A DNA stretch of 64,000 nucleotides. Origin: Agathobacter rectalis ATCC 33656. Lineage in GTDB: Bacteria; Bacillota; Clostridia; Lachnospirales; Lachnospiraceae. The stretch's first letter is position 1. Each line of letters begins with the position of its first letter. The notes under the pieces are model-generated. The model saw nothing but the letters and a program-made list of their open reading frames with translations, did no database searches and was not told the origin of the DNA. Location: contig NC_012781.1 in the NCBI RefSeq assembly GCF_000020605.1, positions 1,737,501 through 1,801,500 on the forward strand, in the 5' to 3' direction. This document shows, one piece after another, positions 9,166-18,403 of this stretch. The translations under genes and the position numbers were made by a program.

Positions 9166-10118
9166 TAATTCTGCACCCATTCCCATCCGGTTCCGTCATA
9201 CTCAAAATGGTTTACGACACCGGTACTATAAATCAATTTGTCGTTGTAATCGTTTGTGAAATCAACATCTGCGGTCTCACCGGCCACAATCTGTGTCTCT
9301 ATGCTGTCTGAGGAGGTCACCTGATAACTGCCAGCGGCATATACCTCCTTTACTATCACCCTTGACCCTGCCGGAATATTGTCAATAACTACGCTCTTAG
9401 CCCCTGTACTGTCAAATCTGATTGATGCGATATCTGAAAACACCACATTACCATCCCTGTCGTAGGCCTCAACATCAAATGCAAACACTGGCTCACCGAG
9501 TGCTGTATTGTATGTCTTTAATGTCTTGTTAATCTGTAAGCTTCCCATAAGCCCGGTCTGTTCAGGCTTCAGCTCGATATCGATATCATCATATATCCAT
9601 GAATCTGAGCCGCTTCCTGTCATAGCAAACTCATTATTAGGAGCCGAAACCAGATAAGGCACAAATGTGTATCCAAATCTTGCCGAATTAGCCGGCTTTG
9701 CATACACCAGATACAGTCCCGTCTTAACGCCTGTGACGTTTCCCCTTCCGTTTGAAACATCTATTACCTCATCTGCTGTCAAAGAACCTTTGTCTGCAAT
9801 GTCCGCAGCTGTCTTTGCCATCTTTTCCCAGTCATCTGCGGTAGTTTTACTGCTGACATCTGATATAGATTTAGCCAGCTCATCAAACTGCTTCGTTGCA
9901 GTATATACATCGTTCTCATCTACATCTGCCACTCTGTAAAGCTCTACGGGAAAATCCACAGTATACAAATCCTCCCATGTATCAGGGATATCAACTGTTA
10001 TAGAGCATTTCTTATCAATATCAATATGCGTCCTTGCAAAAATGCTTCCACATGGCAGAGAAAACAAGGCTATCGCAGCTATAGCTATACTGACAGCTCT
10101 TTTTAAACTATTGTGCAT
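9165..10118 (-). CDS. Pilin-like protein lacking a sorting signal
   Basis: 317 residues. The signal peptide (about 1-28, cleavage near IFA) is followed by an N-terminal domain with the GVKTGLYLVYAKP pattern seen in fimbrial isopeptide domains (compare LKPGYYLIKD in the major pilin). A C-terminal domain (GSLQINKTLKTYN near 195, then SRVIVKEVYAAGSYQV near 260) is of the pilin isopeptide-linkage type, with a candidate E-box Glu in VKEVY. It ends GTGWEWVQN with no LPxTG, membrane helix or positive tail. It could be a tip subunit that does not need wall anchoring, or be held by its partners. GGAAGGAGG precedes the ATG. It follows the sortase gene by 18 bases. Confidence 0.75.
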   Translation of the reverse strand: MHNSLKRAVSIAIAAIALFSLPCGSIFARTHIDIDKKCSITVDIPDTWEDLYTVDFPVELYRVADVDENDVYTATKQFDELAKSISDVSSKTTADDWEKMAKTAADIADKGSLTADEVIDVSNGRGNVTGVKTGLYLVYAKPANSARFGYTFVPYLVSAPNNEFAMTGSGSDSWIYDDIDIELKPEQTGLMGSLQINKTLKTYNTALGEPVFAFDVEAYDRDGNVVFSDIASIRFDSTGAKSVVIDNIPAGSRVIVKEVYAAGSYQVTSSDSIETQIVAGETADVDFTNDYNDKLIYSTGVVNHFEYDGTGWEWVQN

Positions 10119-10136
10119 TTTTCCTCCTTCCTGATT

Positions 10137-10958
10137 CTATCTGAATCTATACAATATCGTTTTACTAAGTATCTTACAAATTATAATATACAAAACCAGA
10201 AACAGAATGCCAAGCACTATGGCTTCATGTAACGGCTGTACCTGCTTTACATCCTCGACAATAAGTCCCTGTGCATCATTTGCAATCCTGTGGCCCCTGA
10301 TAAGAAGCCTGTGGGAATTCACACCATACGGTGTACATGTAATAAGTGTACAGTAATCCTGCCCTTCCTCAATCTTTAAGTCATTAAGCTCATCAGGTAA
10401 AACAATCCTTATCTGATCAACCTCGTAGGTCAGTGTCTCGCCAAGCACATACAGCTTAAATGTGTCACCCTCTGTCATCTGGTCAATATCAGTAAATAGC
10501 TTAGATGACGTAAGTCCTCTGTGTCCTGAAACAGCACAATGTGTGCTTGCTCCGCCAACCGGAAGCGATGTACCCTCGATATGGCCAACACCTATCTGAA
10601 GTATTGTATTGTCTGTGCCGTGGTAAATCGGCAATGAGACATTGATGGACGGAATCTCAACATAGCCCATGACTCCTGTGCCAGATACATCAAGAAGACT
10701 TTCATACTCTGCTTTATCCTGATCTGACATTTCATAACGATCCTGCTTACTTAAAAGCTTCTCATTATATGCCTGTGCAGCTTTTCGCATCTCATCAAGC
10801 TTTTGCTCATCCGTGTTGTCTACCGCATCAACGTAGCTTGCAATGGCTCTGGACTGATGAAATGAATTCCAATAATCACTTACTGTCGGATATAGCAGTA
10901 AGGACAACCCTGCGATAAACACTACGCCAAAAAGAATAGTAGATAAACGTCTTTTCAT
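10137..10958 (-). CDS. srtC: Class C (pilus) sortase
   Basis: 273 residues with an N-terminal membrane helix (about 8-24) and a second hydrophobic helix near the C-terminus (about 248-266), the two-anchor topology of pilin-polymerising class C sortases. The catalytic His is in SGHRGL near residue 144, the Cys in TLITCTPYG near 209, and the Arg in NSHRLLIRGHR near 220. It would join LPxTG pilins through the major-pilin lysine on the outer membrane face. Its direct neighbours are the LPSTG pilin upstream and a pilin-like protein downstream. A 10-bp hairpin separates it from the pilin gene, a usual way to keep sortase below pilin level. Family assignment is firm. Confidence 0.95.
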   Translation of the reverse strand: MKRRLSTILFGVVFIAGLSLLLYPTVSDYWNSFHQSRAIASYVDAVDNTDEQKLDEMRKAAQAYNEKLLSKQDRYEMSDQDKAEYESLLDVSGTGVMGYVEIPSINVSLPIYHGTDNTILQIGVGHIEGTSLPVGGASTHCAVSGHRGLTSSKLFTDIDQMTEGDTFKLYVLGETLTYEVDQIRIVLPDELNDLKIEEGQDYCTLITCTPYGVNSHRLLIRGHRIANDAQGLIVEDVKQVQPLHEAIVLGILFLVLYIIICKILSKTILYRFR

Positions 10959-11004
10959 AGTGCTCTCCTTACTGTTACATAAACTCTAAATAAAATCTAT
11001 TATA

Positions 11005-11033
11005 GCTGCCACAGATTTATAACCTGTGGCAGC
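11005..11033 (-). terminator. Attenuating hairpin between major pilin and sortase genes
   Basis: GCTGCCACAG (11005-11014) pairs perfectly with 11024-11033 around a 9-base loop. On the minus strand only a weak T-rich tail follows, so partial termination or 3'-end protection of the pilin message is more likely than a full stop. Confidence 0.6.
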
Positions 11034-11071
11034 ATAATATTTAAAACTAAATAGTGCCAGTCAGATATTAA

Positions 11072-12574
11072 TTATCTAACACGCTTCTTTGTTACAAGAA
11101 CAATTCCACCACCGATAACTAAGATAGCACCAATTACGTAGATTGCTACACGTCCGGCACCACCAGTTGAAGGAAGAACTGAACCCTTGTTGTTTACTAC
11201 ATTTGTAGATAACTCACCCTTATCAAGCTTAACACCTAAATCAATAATTGAACCAGATGCTACATCTCCTGTAAGATCTGTAAGCGTTGGATTATCACTA
11301 GACTCGTCATGCTTTGCAGAAATTGTAAATGTCTGATCCTCGATTGAGTTGTATCCGTCAGGTGTCTTTGTCTCGCGTAATACGTATGTACCATCATCTA
11401 AGCCTGTGAATCCGAATACTGTTCCCTCTGTATTAGTAGAAAGAATCTTCTTAACCTCTACAAGCTTAAGCTCCTCTTGTCCGTCAACCTTTACTTTCTT
11501 GAAAAGTGAGAACTCTGCACCTGTAAGTGGCTTATTATCTTTGTCAACCTTGTTTACAGTTAACTTGTAAGTAAATACGATAACCTTGTCTTCAGGAGTC
11601 GTACCTCTGTCTCCCTCACCACCATTGTTAGGGTTGTTAGAGAACTTAAGACTAACTTTATTTGGGTTTCCGGCTGCGCCGATTACCGCATTCTCGTTAA
11701 GCTTTGCTGTATACTCAACAACAATCTGATCTGAGTTTTTAGCGCCAAATGCTAAGATATTGTCACATGTAAATGTAAGTGTCTTAGCTGTTGCATCATA
11801 GCTAGGTGTGAAATAATCTGTAACATCCTTCTCACCTAATTTAATTACTGCATCATTGTTGTAGTCAAGTCCTTTTGAAAGAGTATCATCAAACTCGAGA
11901 GAGTATGCCTTGTAGCTTTCAATGTTGTTTGCTAATGTAGCTGTGAGCTGGAATGGAACATCATCTCCGATATCGTAATCGGCTGAATCCTGCCAATCTG
12001 TTGTCACGCCTGTTGTGTCGTTTGTATCCTTAACCTTCTTCTCTACAGAAGGAACATCTGCCTTTACATTTGCAACTACATCATCTGTAATATGAAGAAT
12101 GAACTCTGTGTAAGATTCCTGACCCTGTAAAGAATTATCCTGATCTTTGATAAGGTAGTAACCTGGCTTAAGGTTGCTGATTACATTCTTTGCATCCGGA
12201 TCTGTTACTGTAACTGAGCCTGATGCTGATGCTAAGTTTGCACCAATAATCTGCGCCTGCTCTTTAAGCTCTGAAGAGTTGTTACCAAAACCACCGAGTT
12301 TTTCAGCATAACTAGCAGCATCACCGCCGAGAGCAGTCTGTCCTGCTTCTGTAATGCCCTCTCCCCACTTTATGTTAGAAAGAGTTGCTTTATCTGCTGA
12401 TAAATCACCAGATAAAATCTGATAAGCCTCATAAGTGTGTCCTTTGACAGCCTTGTTAAGTGTAAGACTGAATGTGTTTTGATCTGCGTTTGGTGCTGCA
12501 AATACAGTTACACTCATTGCAAGTGTAAGAATCATAGCAAGCACTAATGCAATGCTTCGTTTGATTGTTTTCAT
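11072..12574 (-). CDS. LPSTG-anchored major pilin (fimbrial isopeptide family)
   Basis: 500 residues. The signal peptide is residues 1-26 or 1-27 (VFAA). The N-terminal half holds the fimbrial domain with LKPGYYLIKD. VPSVEKKVKD near residue 178 is the likely pilin motif whose lysine accepts the next subunit. A middle isopeptide-forming domain and a C-terminal SpaA/Cna_B-type domain follow (KVDKDNKPLTGAEFSLF near 350; E-box YVLRETKTPDGY near 400). The wall-sorting signal LPSTG is at residues 467-471, with a hydrophobic helix and KKRVR tail. AAAGGAG lies just upstream, and the gene begins 17 bases after the large adhesin. Domain order is the textbook one for a sortase-polymerised shaft subunit; ligands are unknown. 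Confidence 0.95.
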   Translation of the reverse strand: MKTIKRSIALVLAMILTLAMSVTVFAAPNADQNTFSLTLNKAVKGHTYEAYQILSGDLSADKATLSNIKWGEGITEAGQTALGGDAASYAEKLGGFGNNSSELKEQAQIIGANLASASGSVTVTDPDAKNVISNLKPGYYLIKDQDNSLQGQESYTEFILHITDDVVANVKADVPSVEKKVKDTNDTTGVTTDWQDSADYDIGDDVPFQLTATLANNIESYKAYSLEFDDTLSKGLDYNNDAVIKLGEKDVTDYFTPSYDATAKTLTFTCDNILAFGAKNSDQIVVEYTAKLNENAVIGAAGNPNKVSLKFSNNPNNGGEGDRGTTPEDKVIVFTYKLTVNKVDKDNKPLTGAEFSLFKKVKVDGQEELKLVEVKKILSTNTEGTVFGFTGLDDGTYVLRETKTPDGYNSIEDQTFTISAKHDESSDNPTLTDLTGDVASGSIIDLGVKLDKGELSTNVVNNKGSVLPSTGGAGRVAIYVIGAILVIGGGIVLVTKKRVR

Positions 12575-12591
12575 TTCGCATTCTCCTTTTT

Positions 12592-15500
12592 TTATAATAC
12601 TTTTTGTTTTTTATAGAAAAGTGTTATTGTAGCTATCGCAATAAGCACAACTCCACTTAACATATACAACCATCTGTTACCGCTTCCACCTGTTTCAGGA
12701 AGCTTATACTCATTGAGCTTATTTGTAATCTCAATAGTACCTGAGTCAACAGCCATATTCTTTCCCGGTGCCACATTGGCATCAGTTCTGTTAATCACTG
12801 TTCCATCTGTATTCTTAAATACATAAGAAACATCATAGCCTGACATACTGTTGTTCTGATTTATTCCAACCTCTGTAACATAATACTTATAGGTTTCGCC
12901 TGTTATATGACCTATATTATCTGTCTTTTTCGTAGGAAGGTCTTTGAATTTATAAGACCAGTTTCCATCTTTATCCGGTGTCACTTCTACGGTATCACCG
13001 TATTTATCATCATTTCCTGATGAATCCACCCGATGTAACTGTAAATAAATACTTCCATCTGTCTTATTTATAGGTTTGTTATTGGAATCAACCCAATTTT
13101 TTTCAACAGAAATTTCTGTTGTTGGAATAGTCTCATCACCGATATATACTATATCATAATTGTTTGCCAGACATTTTCCTGTTAAGCTGTTATTTGGAGC
13201 TGCCACAGGATATTTATCTTTATCCAGCGAACTAAAGTAGAAATATGTTTTTTCCGGTTCTTCTGGAAGAACATAGCCACTAGGAGCCTTTGTCTCAACA
13301 ACATAATACTGTGTGTTATATGTCATTGAATTTTTATTAAAGACAATCTCTATCTTACCTTTATCATCGGTAACATATTTATTAACATAGACATATCCTT
13401 CTGGTGTTTTCGTAGTATCTGTACTGTTTGGATCATATTTGTAAACATCAAACTCTGCATTCGGCAATAACTTTCCGTTATTTCCCTCTTCTGTCTTATA
13501 AAGAATAAACGAATTATTCTTATATACATAAAACGAAGAATAAGATTTAGTGTACTCTAATTGAGTGTTAATATCTGTTTTACTATTATCAACACCTTCC
13601 AGTGAAACGGCATTAGATACATTAAATTTAGGTTTTGAATCATTATACTCCTGTAGCAAATCACCCTTTACACTATAAGTGTATGTCAACATTATAGCTT
13701 TTCCATCAGGGACAATAGCATTTATTGTTTTGCTTGAATACTCCCATTCATTTGATGCTTCCTGTGAATCATATGTCCATTTACAGTCAGATATCACCTC
13801 ACCAGGTTTGTATGTTCCATCGTCCTGCTTGATAGCCTCTCTGAACTTAACTGTACCAGGCATCAAATCCACCTGCCAGCTTACCCTAGCATTTTCATAA
13901 GTTATTTTTTTGTACGACAAAACATCTTTTAAATTTAATGGCCTACCACCATCCAGATATGTCTTGCCCTCCGGATTTATAAGAACAGTATAATTCAACT
14001 TATGTTCATCATCATTCCAGCTTCCGTTTTTGCTTATAACTTTATCTCCTGAATCCGGAATATTTTCATTATCCTGCTTTGGTTTTGATATTATCTGTGT
14101 CTGGCTAGATTCACCAATCTTATCATTATTGTCCGATTTAGCAGAAGCTGTATTCTTGTACACAAGCTCCTTTCCTGCCTCCAGGGTTTCAGCACTATCA
14201 GCCTTACATTTGTAAACAAGGAAAATTTTAGAACCTTCTCCCCAGCCACGAACCTCTGCATCTTTTGGCTTTTCTACAGTTGTAGTTATTACCTCACGAC
14301 CATTGCTTGTATCTTTTTTACATGAAGTATTAATTCCCTCAGAATAGTAATTTTTGCCATTTAAATTTTCTACTTTATAGCTCTTGCCATCCAATGTAGG
14401 GTATGTAAAACCTTGGTCTGAATTATTGTATTTTAACTTTACAGTAACATTTTGTACGCTGATGCCCTCCGGCATATTATCAGTGATTGTATATTTGGTT
14501 GCATTTTTATCCATTGTAACCATTACAATCCATGTGAGCGTTCCGTCATATCCTGAATCAGTGGTCTTTACATATGTATCTGCTGTATTGTTATTTCCAT
14601 CACTCTTAACAATTGATGATTTAATATCTTTTGTCGTTTTAAAAGAGTCATTTGCATTAACATTCCAGAAATTTACGTTGTTCTTAAACTCGAGTTCGCC
14701 ACCTGCTGAATAGTCTGCATATGATTTATATTTTAAAGTTACTTTATAACCATCTTTATTGCTATTAGAAGGTACAAACTTATCTTTAAACTCAAACGAA
14801 AATCTGGTAAACTTAGCATCCGTTTCGCTATTAAGAGAATAAAAATCATACTCATGATCGCCGGATTTTACTTTAAAATTATATATCGTATCGCCAAAAA
14901 TGTTTTTTGCCTTATCAAATACATCTTTAACCTGCTGATAAGTCATATAATGAGCCGTATTGTCTGAAGTATTATTTGTCAGTTCATCAACAAACCAAGC
15001 CCCTGCATCCGCTCCGGTTGAAGGAATGGTAAATGTCGATTCCCAACTGAGCTCATACCTGTTATTCTCAGTCTCTTCATTATGGGCAGTCAAGTTCTTT
15101 GTAACTTTTACATCTCTATGAGTTCCCGGAACATTTACTCCGGCCCATTTGCTAAACGATATCTCTTTGTTATTGAAATTAACCTGATTATTAACAGGCT
15201 GGTCATAGCTTTGTGGTGTGACAGATGTTTCATATGTAATAACATATGTACTGTCATTTTTATTATCTATAGCCACAAAGTTAATACCGCTAATCTTGCC
15301 TTCTTTGTCCTTTTGGATTTCAGCACCTTTACAGTCGGTATCCTGTTCAGAGCTTATTTTAAAATTCTTTGCATCCTTAAGGCAGTTATCTGTCAGTACA
15401 GCCCCAACAATATCATTTCTTTCTTTATTAACAGTGATTGTCCACTTGACAGTCTGACTGTCTGAGTCGTATGCACCTGTTTTATCAAGATCATCTCTCG

Positions 15501-16632
15501 TGTATTTAATAACACTGCTTGATGTATCAATAACCTTTTCATTAGACTTTTTATTTATTGATTCACCGGTAACCTTGTTAGACGCCTGTGACTCATTTCC
15601 ACTATCGCAAAGAGATGTGTCATAATAATACTTGTATTTTATCTGGCAGCTTTCACCGGCATTAAGCTTAGGCAGCGTTGCTGTAAGATTATATTTATGA
15701 TTATTATTGTCATTATTCGAAGAAGCCGTAACATTAGCAGTATATTCACCACCAACCTGCTGTCCGTTTTTAGTTATTGTGTAAGTAAACTTTGATGTAT
15801 CAACAGACATTTTGCCGGCCTCCAACACATCATTTAAAGTAATAACATCCGGTGTACCTTTTTCAGATGAAACATCAACAACATACTCAGCATATTTGCC
15901 ATTGTCATCTTTCTTAAGCGTATTATCTGTTGTATTTGACTTTTTAACGGTAATATCATAATTAGCGCTGTGGTTCTTATCCCAATGGATATATTCCTTG
16001 CTTATATCTAATGTAGCATCTCCGCCTATCTTAACAACAACATCACCATTGTCCTTAACTTCACTATAGCCACTTGCGCCAAATGTCGCACCACCTTTAA
16101 TTTCAGTAGTGTTGCTTTGTATGTAATCATCAGCAAATTTAATCAATACAGAAAATGTACCATCATTGTTTTTTATAAAGCGATAATTACAAAACTTATT
16201 GCCGCTTTCGTCTGTATATGAATGCCAGCCATCACAAACCGCATCAGGAATAGATATATCCTGTCCATAAGTCATATAATAATTCTTAATTATATTTCCG
16301 CTTTCATCCTTGAACTCACCCTCGCCTATGGCGAAAGACATATCAACCTTATAATTAAATGTCTTTCCATCCCATTCTACTTCAGGCTGATCACCTTCAA
16401 GCTTCACCACCGGAGGATTTTTAAGCTTCCCCAGATTGGTATATGTTTCCTTCTGTCCATCCACCTCGAACTCGTACTTGTTCTGATCTTCTGCAGATGC
16501 AGGTTGTATAAGTCTGTACGCAGTAATGCCCAGCACAATAACAGCCATTGAAATAATAAACGTAGCAAGCTGTCTACGTCTTCTCACTCTTTTAAGCCGT
16601 TCTTTGCCGAGACGTTCCATATCCTTATCCAT
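12592..16632 (-). CDS. Large LPETG-anchored pilus adhesin
   Basis: 1346 residues. A strongly basic N-terminus (KRVRRRR) precedes a signal helix at about 22-41, with cleavage after QPASA (residue 47). Residues about 50-1030 are a string of Thr/Asn/Lys-rich beta domains of the collagen-binding/SdrG-like type with repeated (V/I)xWTI(T/V) strands (VKWTITVNKERND, LTWIVMVTMDKN). A SpaA-like domain lies at about 1045-1130 (LPNAEFDVYK, then YYVVETKAPSGY) and a Cna_B domain at about 1170-1260 (ISVEKNWVDSNN). The LPETG signal is at 1311-1315. The ATG at 16632 is chosen because AAAGGAGG precedes it by seven bases; twelve further open codons upstream are not needed. Likely the tip or ancillary adhesin displayed by the pilus. 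The ligand cannot be told. Confidence 0.92.
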   Translation of the reverse strand: MDKDMERLGKERLKRVRRRRQLATFIISMAVIVLGITAYRLIQPASAEDQNKYEFEVDGQKETYTNLGKLKNPPVVKLEGDQPEVEWDGKTFNYKVDMSFAIGEGEFKDESGNIIKNYYMTYGQDISIPDAVCDGWHSYTDESGNKFCNYRFIKNNDGTFSVLIKFADDYIQSNTTEIKGGATFGASGYSEVKDNGDVVVKIGGDATLDISKEYIHWDKNHSANYDITVKKSNTTDNTLKKDDNGKYAEYVVDVSSEKGTPDVITLNDVLEAGKMSVDTSKFTYTITKNGQQVGGEYTANVTASSNNDNNNHKYNLTATLPKLNAGESCQIKYKYYYDTSLCDSGNESQASNKVTGESINKKSNEKVIDTSSSVIKYTRDDLDKTGAYDSDSQTVKWTITVNKERNDIVGAVLTDNCLKDAKNFKISSEQDTDCKGAEIQKDKEGKISGINFVAIDNKNDSTYVITYETSVTPQSYDQPVNNQVNFNNKEISFSKWAGVNVPGTHRDVKVTKNLTAHNEETENNRYELSWESTFTIPSTGADAGAWFVDELTNNTSDNTAHYMTYQQVKDVFDKAKNIFGDTIYNFKVKSGDHEYDFYSLNSETDAKFTRFSFEFKDKFVPSNSNKDGYKVTLKYKSYADYSAGGELEFKNNVNFWNVNANDSFKTTKDIKSSIVKSDGNNNTADTYVKTTDSGYDGTLTWIVMVTMDKNATKYTITDNMPEGISVQNVTVKLKYNNSDQGFTYPTLDGKSYKVENLNGKNYYSEGINTSCKKDTSNGREVITTTVEKPKDAEVRGWGEGSKIFLVYKCKADSAETLEAGKELVYKNTASAKSDNNDKIGESSQTQIISKPKQDNENIPDSGDKVISKNGSWNDDEHKLNYTVLINPEGKTYLDGGRPLNLKDVLSYKKITYENARVSWQVDLMPGTVKFREAIKQDDGTYKPGEVISDCKWTYDSQEASNEWEYSSKTINAIVPDGKAIMLTYTYSVKGDLLQEYNDSKPKFNVSNAVSLEGVDNSKTDINTQLEYTKSYSSFYVYKNNSFILYKTEEGNNGKLLPNAEFDVYKYDPNSTDTTKTPEGYVYVNKYVTDDKGKIEIVFNKNSMTYNTQYYVVETKAPSGYVLPEEPEKTYFYFSSLDKDKYPVAAPNNSLTGKCLANNYDIVYIGDETIPTTEISVEKNWVDSNNKPINKTDGSIYLQLHRVDSSGNDDKYGDTVEVTPDKDGNWSYKFKDLPTKKTDNIGHITGETYKYYVTEVGINQNNSMSGYDVSYVFKNTDGTVINRTDANVAPGKNMAVDSGTIEITNKLNEYKLPETGGSGNRWLYMLSGVVLIAIATITLFYKKQKVL

Positions 16633-16689
16633 TCTGCATCCTCCTTTCATAGAGTTATATAATTCCATTTGCTTAATATCTTAATCGTT

Positions 16690-16737
16690 ATTTTACAGCT
16701 AACATATTACACCTTTTTGGTCACACAGCGGTCACAC
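16690..16737 (-). promoter_or_regulatory. Paired direct repeats and -10 box before the adhesin gene
   Basis: GGTCACAC occurs at 16719-16726 and 16730-16737 on the plus strand, exactly 11 bp apart (one helical turn). On the minus strand a TAAAAT (16690-16695) follows, with no good -35; the nearer repeat ends right where the -35 should be. This is the layout of an activator-dependent promoter, leaving the adhesin and pilin genes separately controllable from the signal peptidase gene. Confidence 0.5.
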
Positions 16738-16769
16738 GGGACCATAAATCTGATTTTTCTACTTTTTTA

Positions 16770-16793
16770 CTAAAAAAAGCTAAATATTTTTAG
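16770..16793 (-). terminator. Terminator after the signal peptidase gene
   Basis: The short stem CTAAA/TTTAG (16780-16784 with 16789-16793) overlaps the stop codon and is followed on the minus strand by a run of seven T. The stem is only 5 bp, so termination is probably partial. Confidence 0.5.
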
Positions 16794-18031
16794 TCAACTT
16801 TGCCAATTTTAGACAATGGCCATATGGCAAATGTGACTCTTCCGACTACCTGTTCCTCTGAGATACAGCCTATAGCTGTATTTCTTGAGTCAAGCGATAC
16901 GCTTCTGTTATCGCCCATCACAAAAATTTTCGACTCAGGAACCTGATAAGGGAGCTCTATATTGCAGTCTCCTAAAGCCTTTTCCTTCAAATACGGCTCG
17001 TCAATTGCAATATCGTTTACGTAAACCGTGCCATCCTCTGATATATTGACCCAGTCACCCGGCATCGCAATAACTCTTTTTACAAGTATCTTGTTATTGT
17101 AATAAAAAGCTATGACATCTCCTGTTTTAAAGTCATGCCCCTTTGATGCCATAAGCACCTGTCCCTCCTGTAACGTCGGTGACATAGATGTTCCGGTCAC
17201 CTTCAAAATAGGAAGCCACAGGTTTGCGACCAATATTGCTGCCGCCGCAACTACCACAAGTGTTCCTACGGTATTGAAGAGTGTTGCTGCAAATTTGTTG
17301 TTATACTTCACTCTTCTCAGTTCCTGACGCAGCTCCTTTATGCCAAGATCATCGCTATAACGGTCATAGTCGTCTGTCATGATACTGCGATAGCCCGATG
17401 TATCTTCAGTCTTCTCAGCACTTTTATTCTCAACTTCTTTATTCTCAACTCTGTTTTCTTCTGAAGCCTTCCTTGATATTTCCTTTTCTATATGTACAGA
17501 TATATCCTCCGGCCGGTTTTCTTTTTTAGTCTGCTGATATTCCTTCTCTATTTCAATATTTTTTTCTATATCAGGAGTTATGTCTGGCACCGGTGTTACA
17601 TATTTGACCGGAATTATTTCCGCTATTTCCTGTGATATATTTTCATCAACATTTTGGGTCTGCTTATGTACCTGCGTTACTTGTTCAGATGACTTAACAG
17701 ATGTTTCCATCATCTGTGCCAAAAGTAAATCAAGCTTATCCTCATTGGTAAGTGGTTTCTGTTCGACATCCTTCAACTCCTCATCTTTGCTTAAATCCAT
17801 TACATCAATATTATTTTTGCTTTCTGCAACAGCTGCAGTATTGTTATGATTAATCTCTGCAACTACCTTTTTATTGTATTCAGCATCTGTGCAGCTTTTT
17901 GTCGAATTTGTAAGGTTAGCTGATTTATTCTGCTTAATTTTCTTCTGTTCTCTTTTTTTTCTTAGCTCAATGTACTTTACGGCAACTCTTGCCAGAGCAT
18001 ATATTGCCTTTTTATATATTTTTTCTATCAT
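16790..18031 (-). CDS. lepB: Signal peptidase I with long N-terminal extension
   Basis: 413 residues. The C-terminal ~180 residues are a type I signal peptidase of the bacterial Ser/Lys type: one membrane helix (VVVAAAAILVANLWLPIL), GTSMSPTLQEGQ with the nucleophilic Ser, KILVKRVIAMPGDW with the general-base Lys, and VMGDNRSVSLDSR. The first ~230 residues are unusual: a basic amphipathic start (MIEKIYKKAIYALARVAVKY) and a long Glu/Lys/Asn-rich region predicted to be disordered or coiled. Dedicated signal peptidases are common in pilus loci, where they process pilins or assist assembly. I chose the ATG at 18031 because GGA lies 7 bases upstream; a TTG at 18043 is possible. What the extension does is not known. 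Confidence 0.9.
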   Translation of the reverse strand: MIEKIYKKAIYALARVAVKYIELRKKREQKKIKQNKSANLTNSTKSCTDAEYNKKVVAEINHNNTAAVAESKNNIDVMDLSKDEELKDVEQKPLTNEDKLDLLLAQMMETSVKSSEQVTQVHKQTQNVDENISQEIAEIIPVKYVTPVPDITPDIEKNIEIEKEYQQTKKENRPEDISVHIEKEISRKASEENRVENKEVENKSAEKTEDTSGYRSIMTDDYDRYSDDLGIKELRQELRRVKYNNKFAATLFNTVGTLVVVAAAAILVANLWLPILKVTGTSMSPTLQEGQVLMASKGHDFKTGDVIAFYYNNKILVKRVIAMPGDWVNISEDGTVYVNDIAIDEPYLKEKALGDCNIELPYQVPESKIFVMGDNRSVSLDSRNTAIGCISEEQVVGRVTFAIWPLSKIGKVD

Positions 18032-18079
18032 TCTTTTGTCCAATTATCCATTTCATAACCACAAAATATTGCTTCTATA

Positions 18080-18331
18080 TTATTTTCTTGTCAGATTATT
18101 TGAAGCCATGGATATTACGGCGGCAAATTTCTGGATTTCCTCTGTTGCTGACGTGAGTTTATTAATTGCAGCATTGATATCACCAGATGTCTTTACCTCA
18201 CGCTCAAGTGTCTGAATATGTTTTTTTGTCTCGTCAAGCTCTTTTCTTAAGTGTTCAACCTCTTTACTTCTGTCTAAAAGCATCTCTAGCAGCTCACTTC
18301 TGCTCAGCTTCTTTAATTCTTTTGCTTCCAT
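18080..18331 (-). CDS. Small coiled-coil protein, first gene of the pilus locus
   Basis: 83 residues from the ATG at 18331, which has GGAG nine bases upstream; two ATGs a few codons earlier sit too close to that site. The N-terminus (ELKKLSRSELLEMLLDRS) resembles small proteins I associate with signal peptidase and pilus genes in Lachnospiraceae. Residues about 18-50 are a heptad-like coiled coil (KEVEHLRKELDETKKHIQTLE). There is no signal peptide or membrane segment, so it should be cytosolic. It lies 48 bases before the signal peptidase gene. It could interact with the coiled extension of that peptidase, but that is a guess; no function is known to me. Confidence 0.75.
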   Translation of the reverse strand: MEAKELKKLSRSELLEMLLDRSKEVEHLRKELDETKKHIQTLEREVKTSGDINAAINKLTSATEEIQKFAAVISMASNNLTRK

Positions 18332-18354
18332 ATTCATAATCTCCATATATCAGA

Positions 18355-18389
18355 ACAACCAAAGAATAGCTTACTATATCTTTGGTTGT
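18355..18389 (-). promoter_or_regulatory. Strong 5'-leader hairpin of the pilus locus
   Basis: ACAACCAAAGA pairs with TCTTTGGTTGT, extending inward almost to a 4-base loop with one bulge. On the minus strand it begins about ten bases after the putative transcription start and ends 10-15 bases before the first gene's ribosome site. No T-run follows, so it is a 5' stem rather than a terminator. Confidence 0.6.
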
Positions 18390-18403
18390 CATTTGTCATC
18401 TAT

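Noticed and set aside
18355-18389. Inverted repeat as one end of an invertible pilus promoter
   Set aside because: Only one copy is present; both arms pair with each other, and no recombinase gene is nearby.
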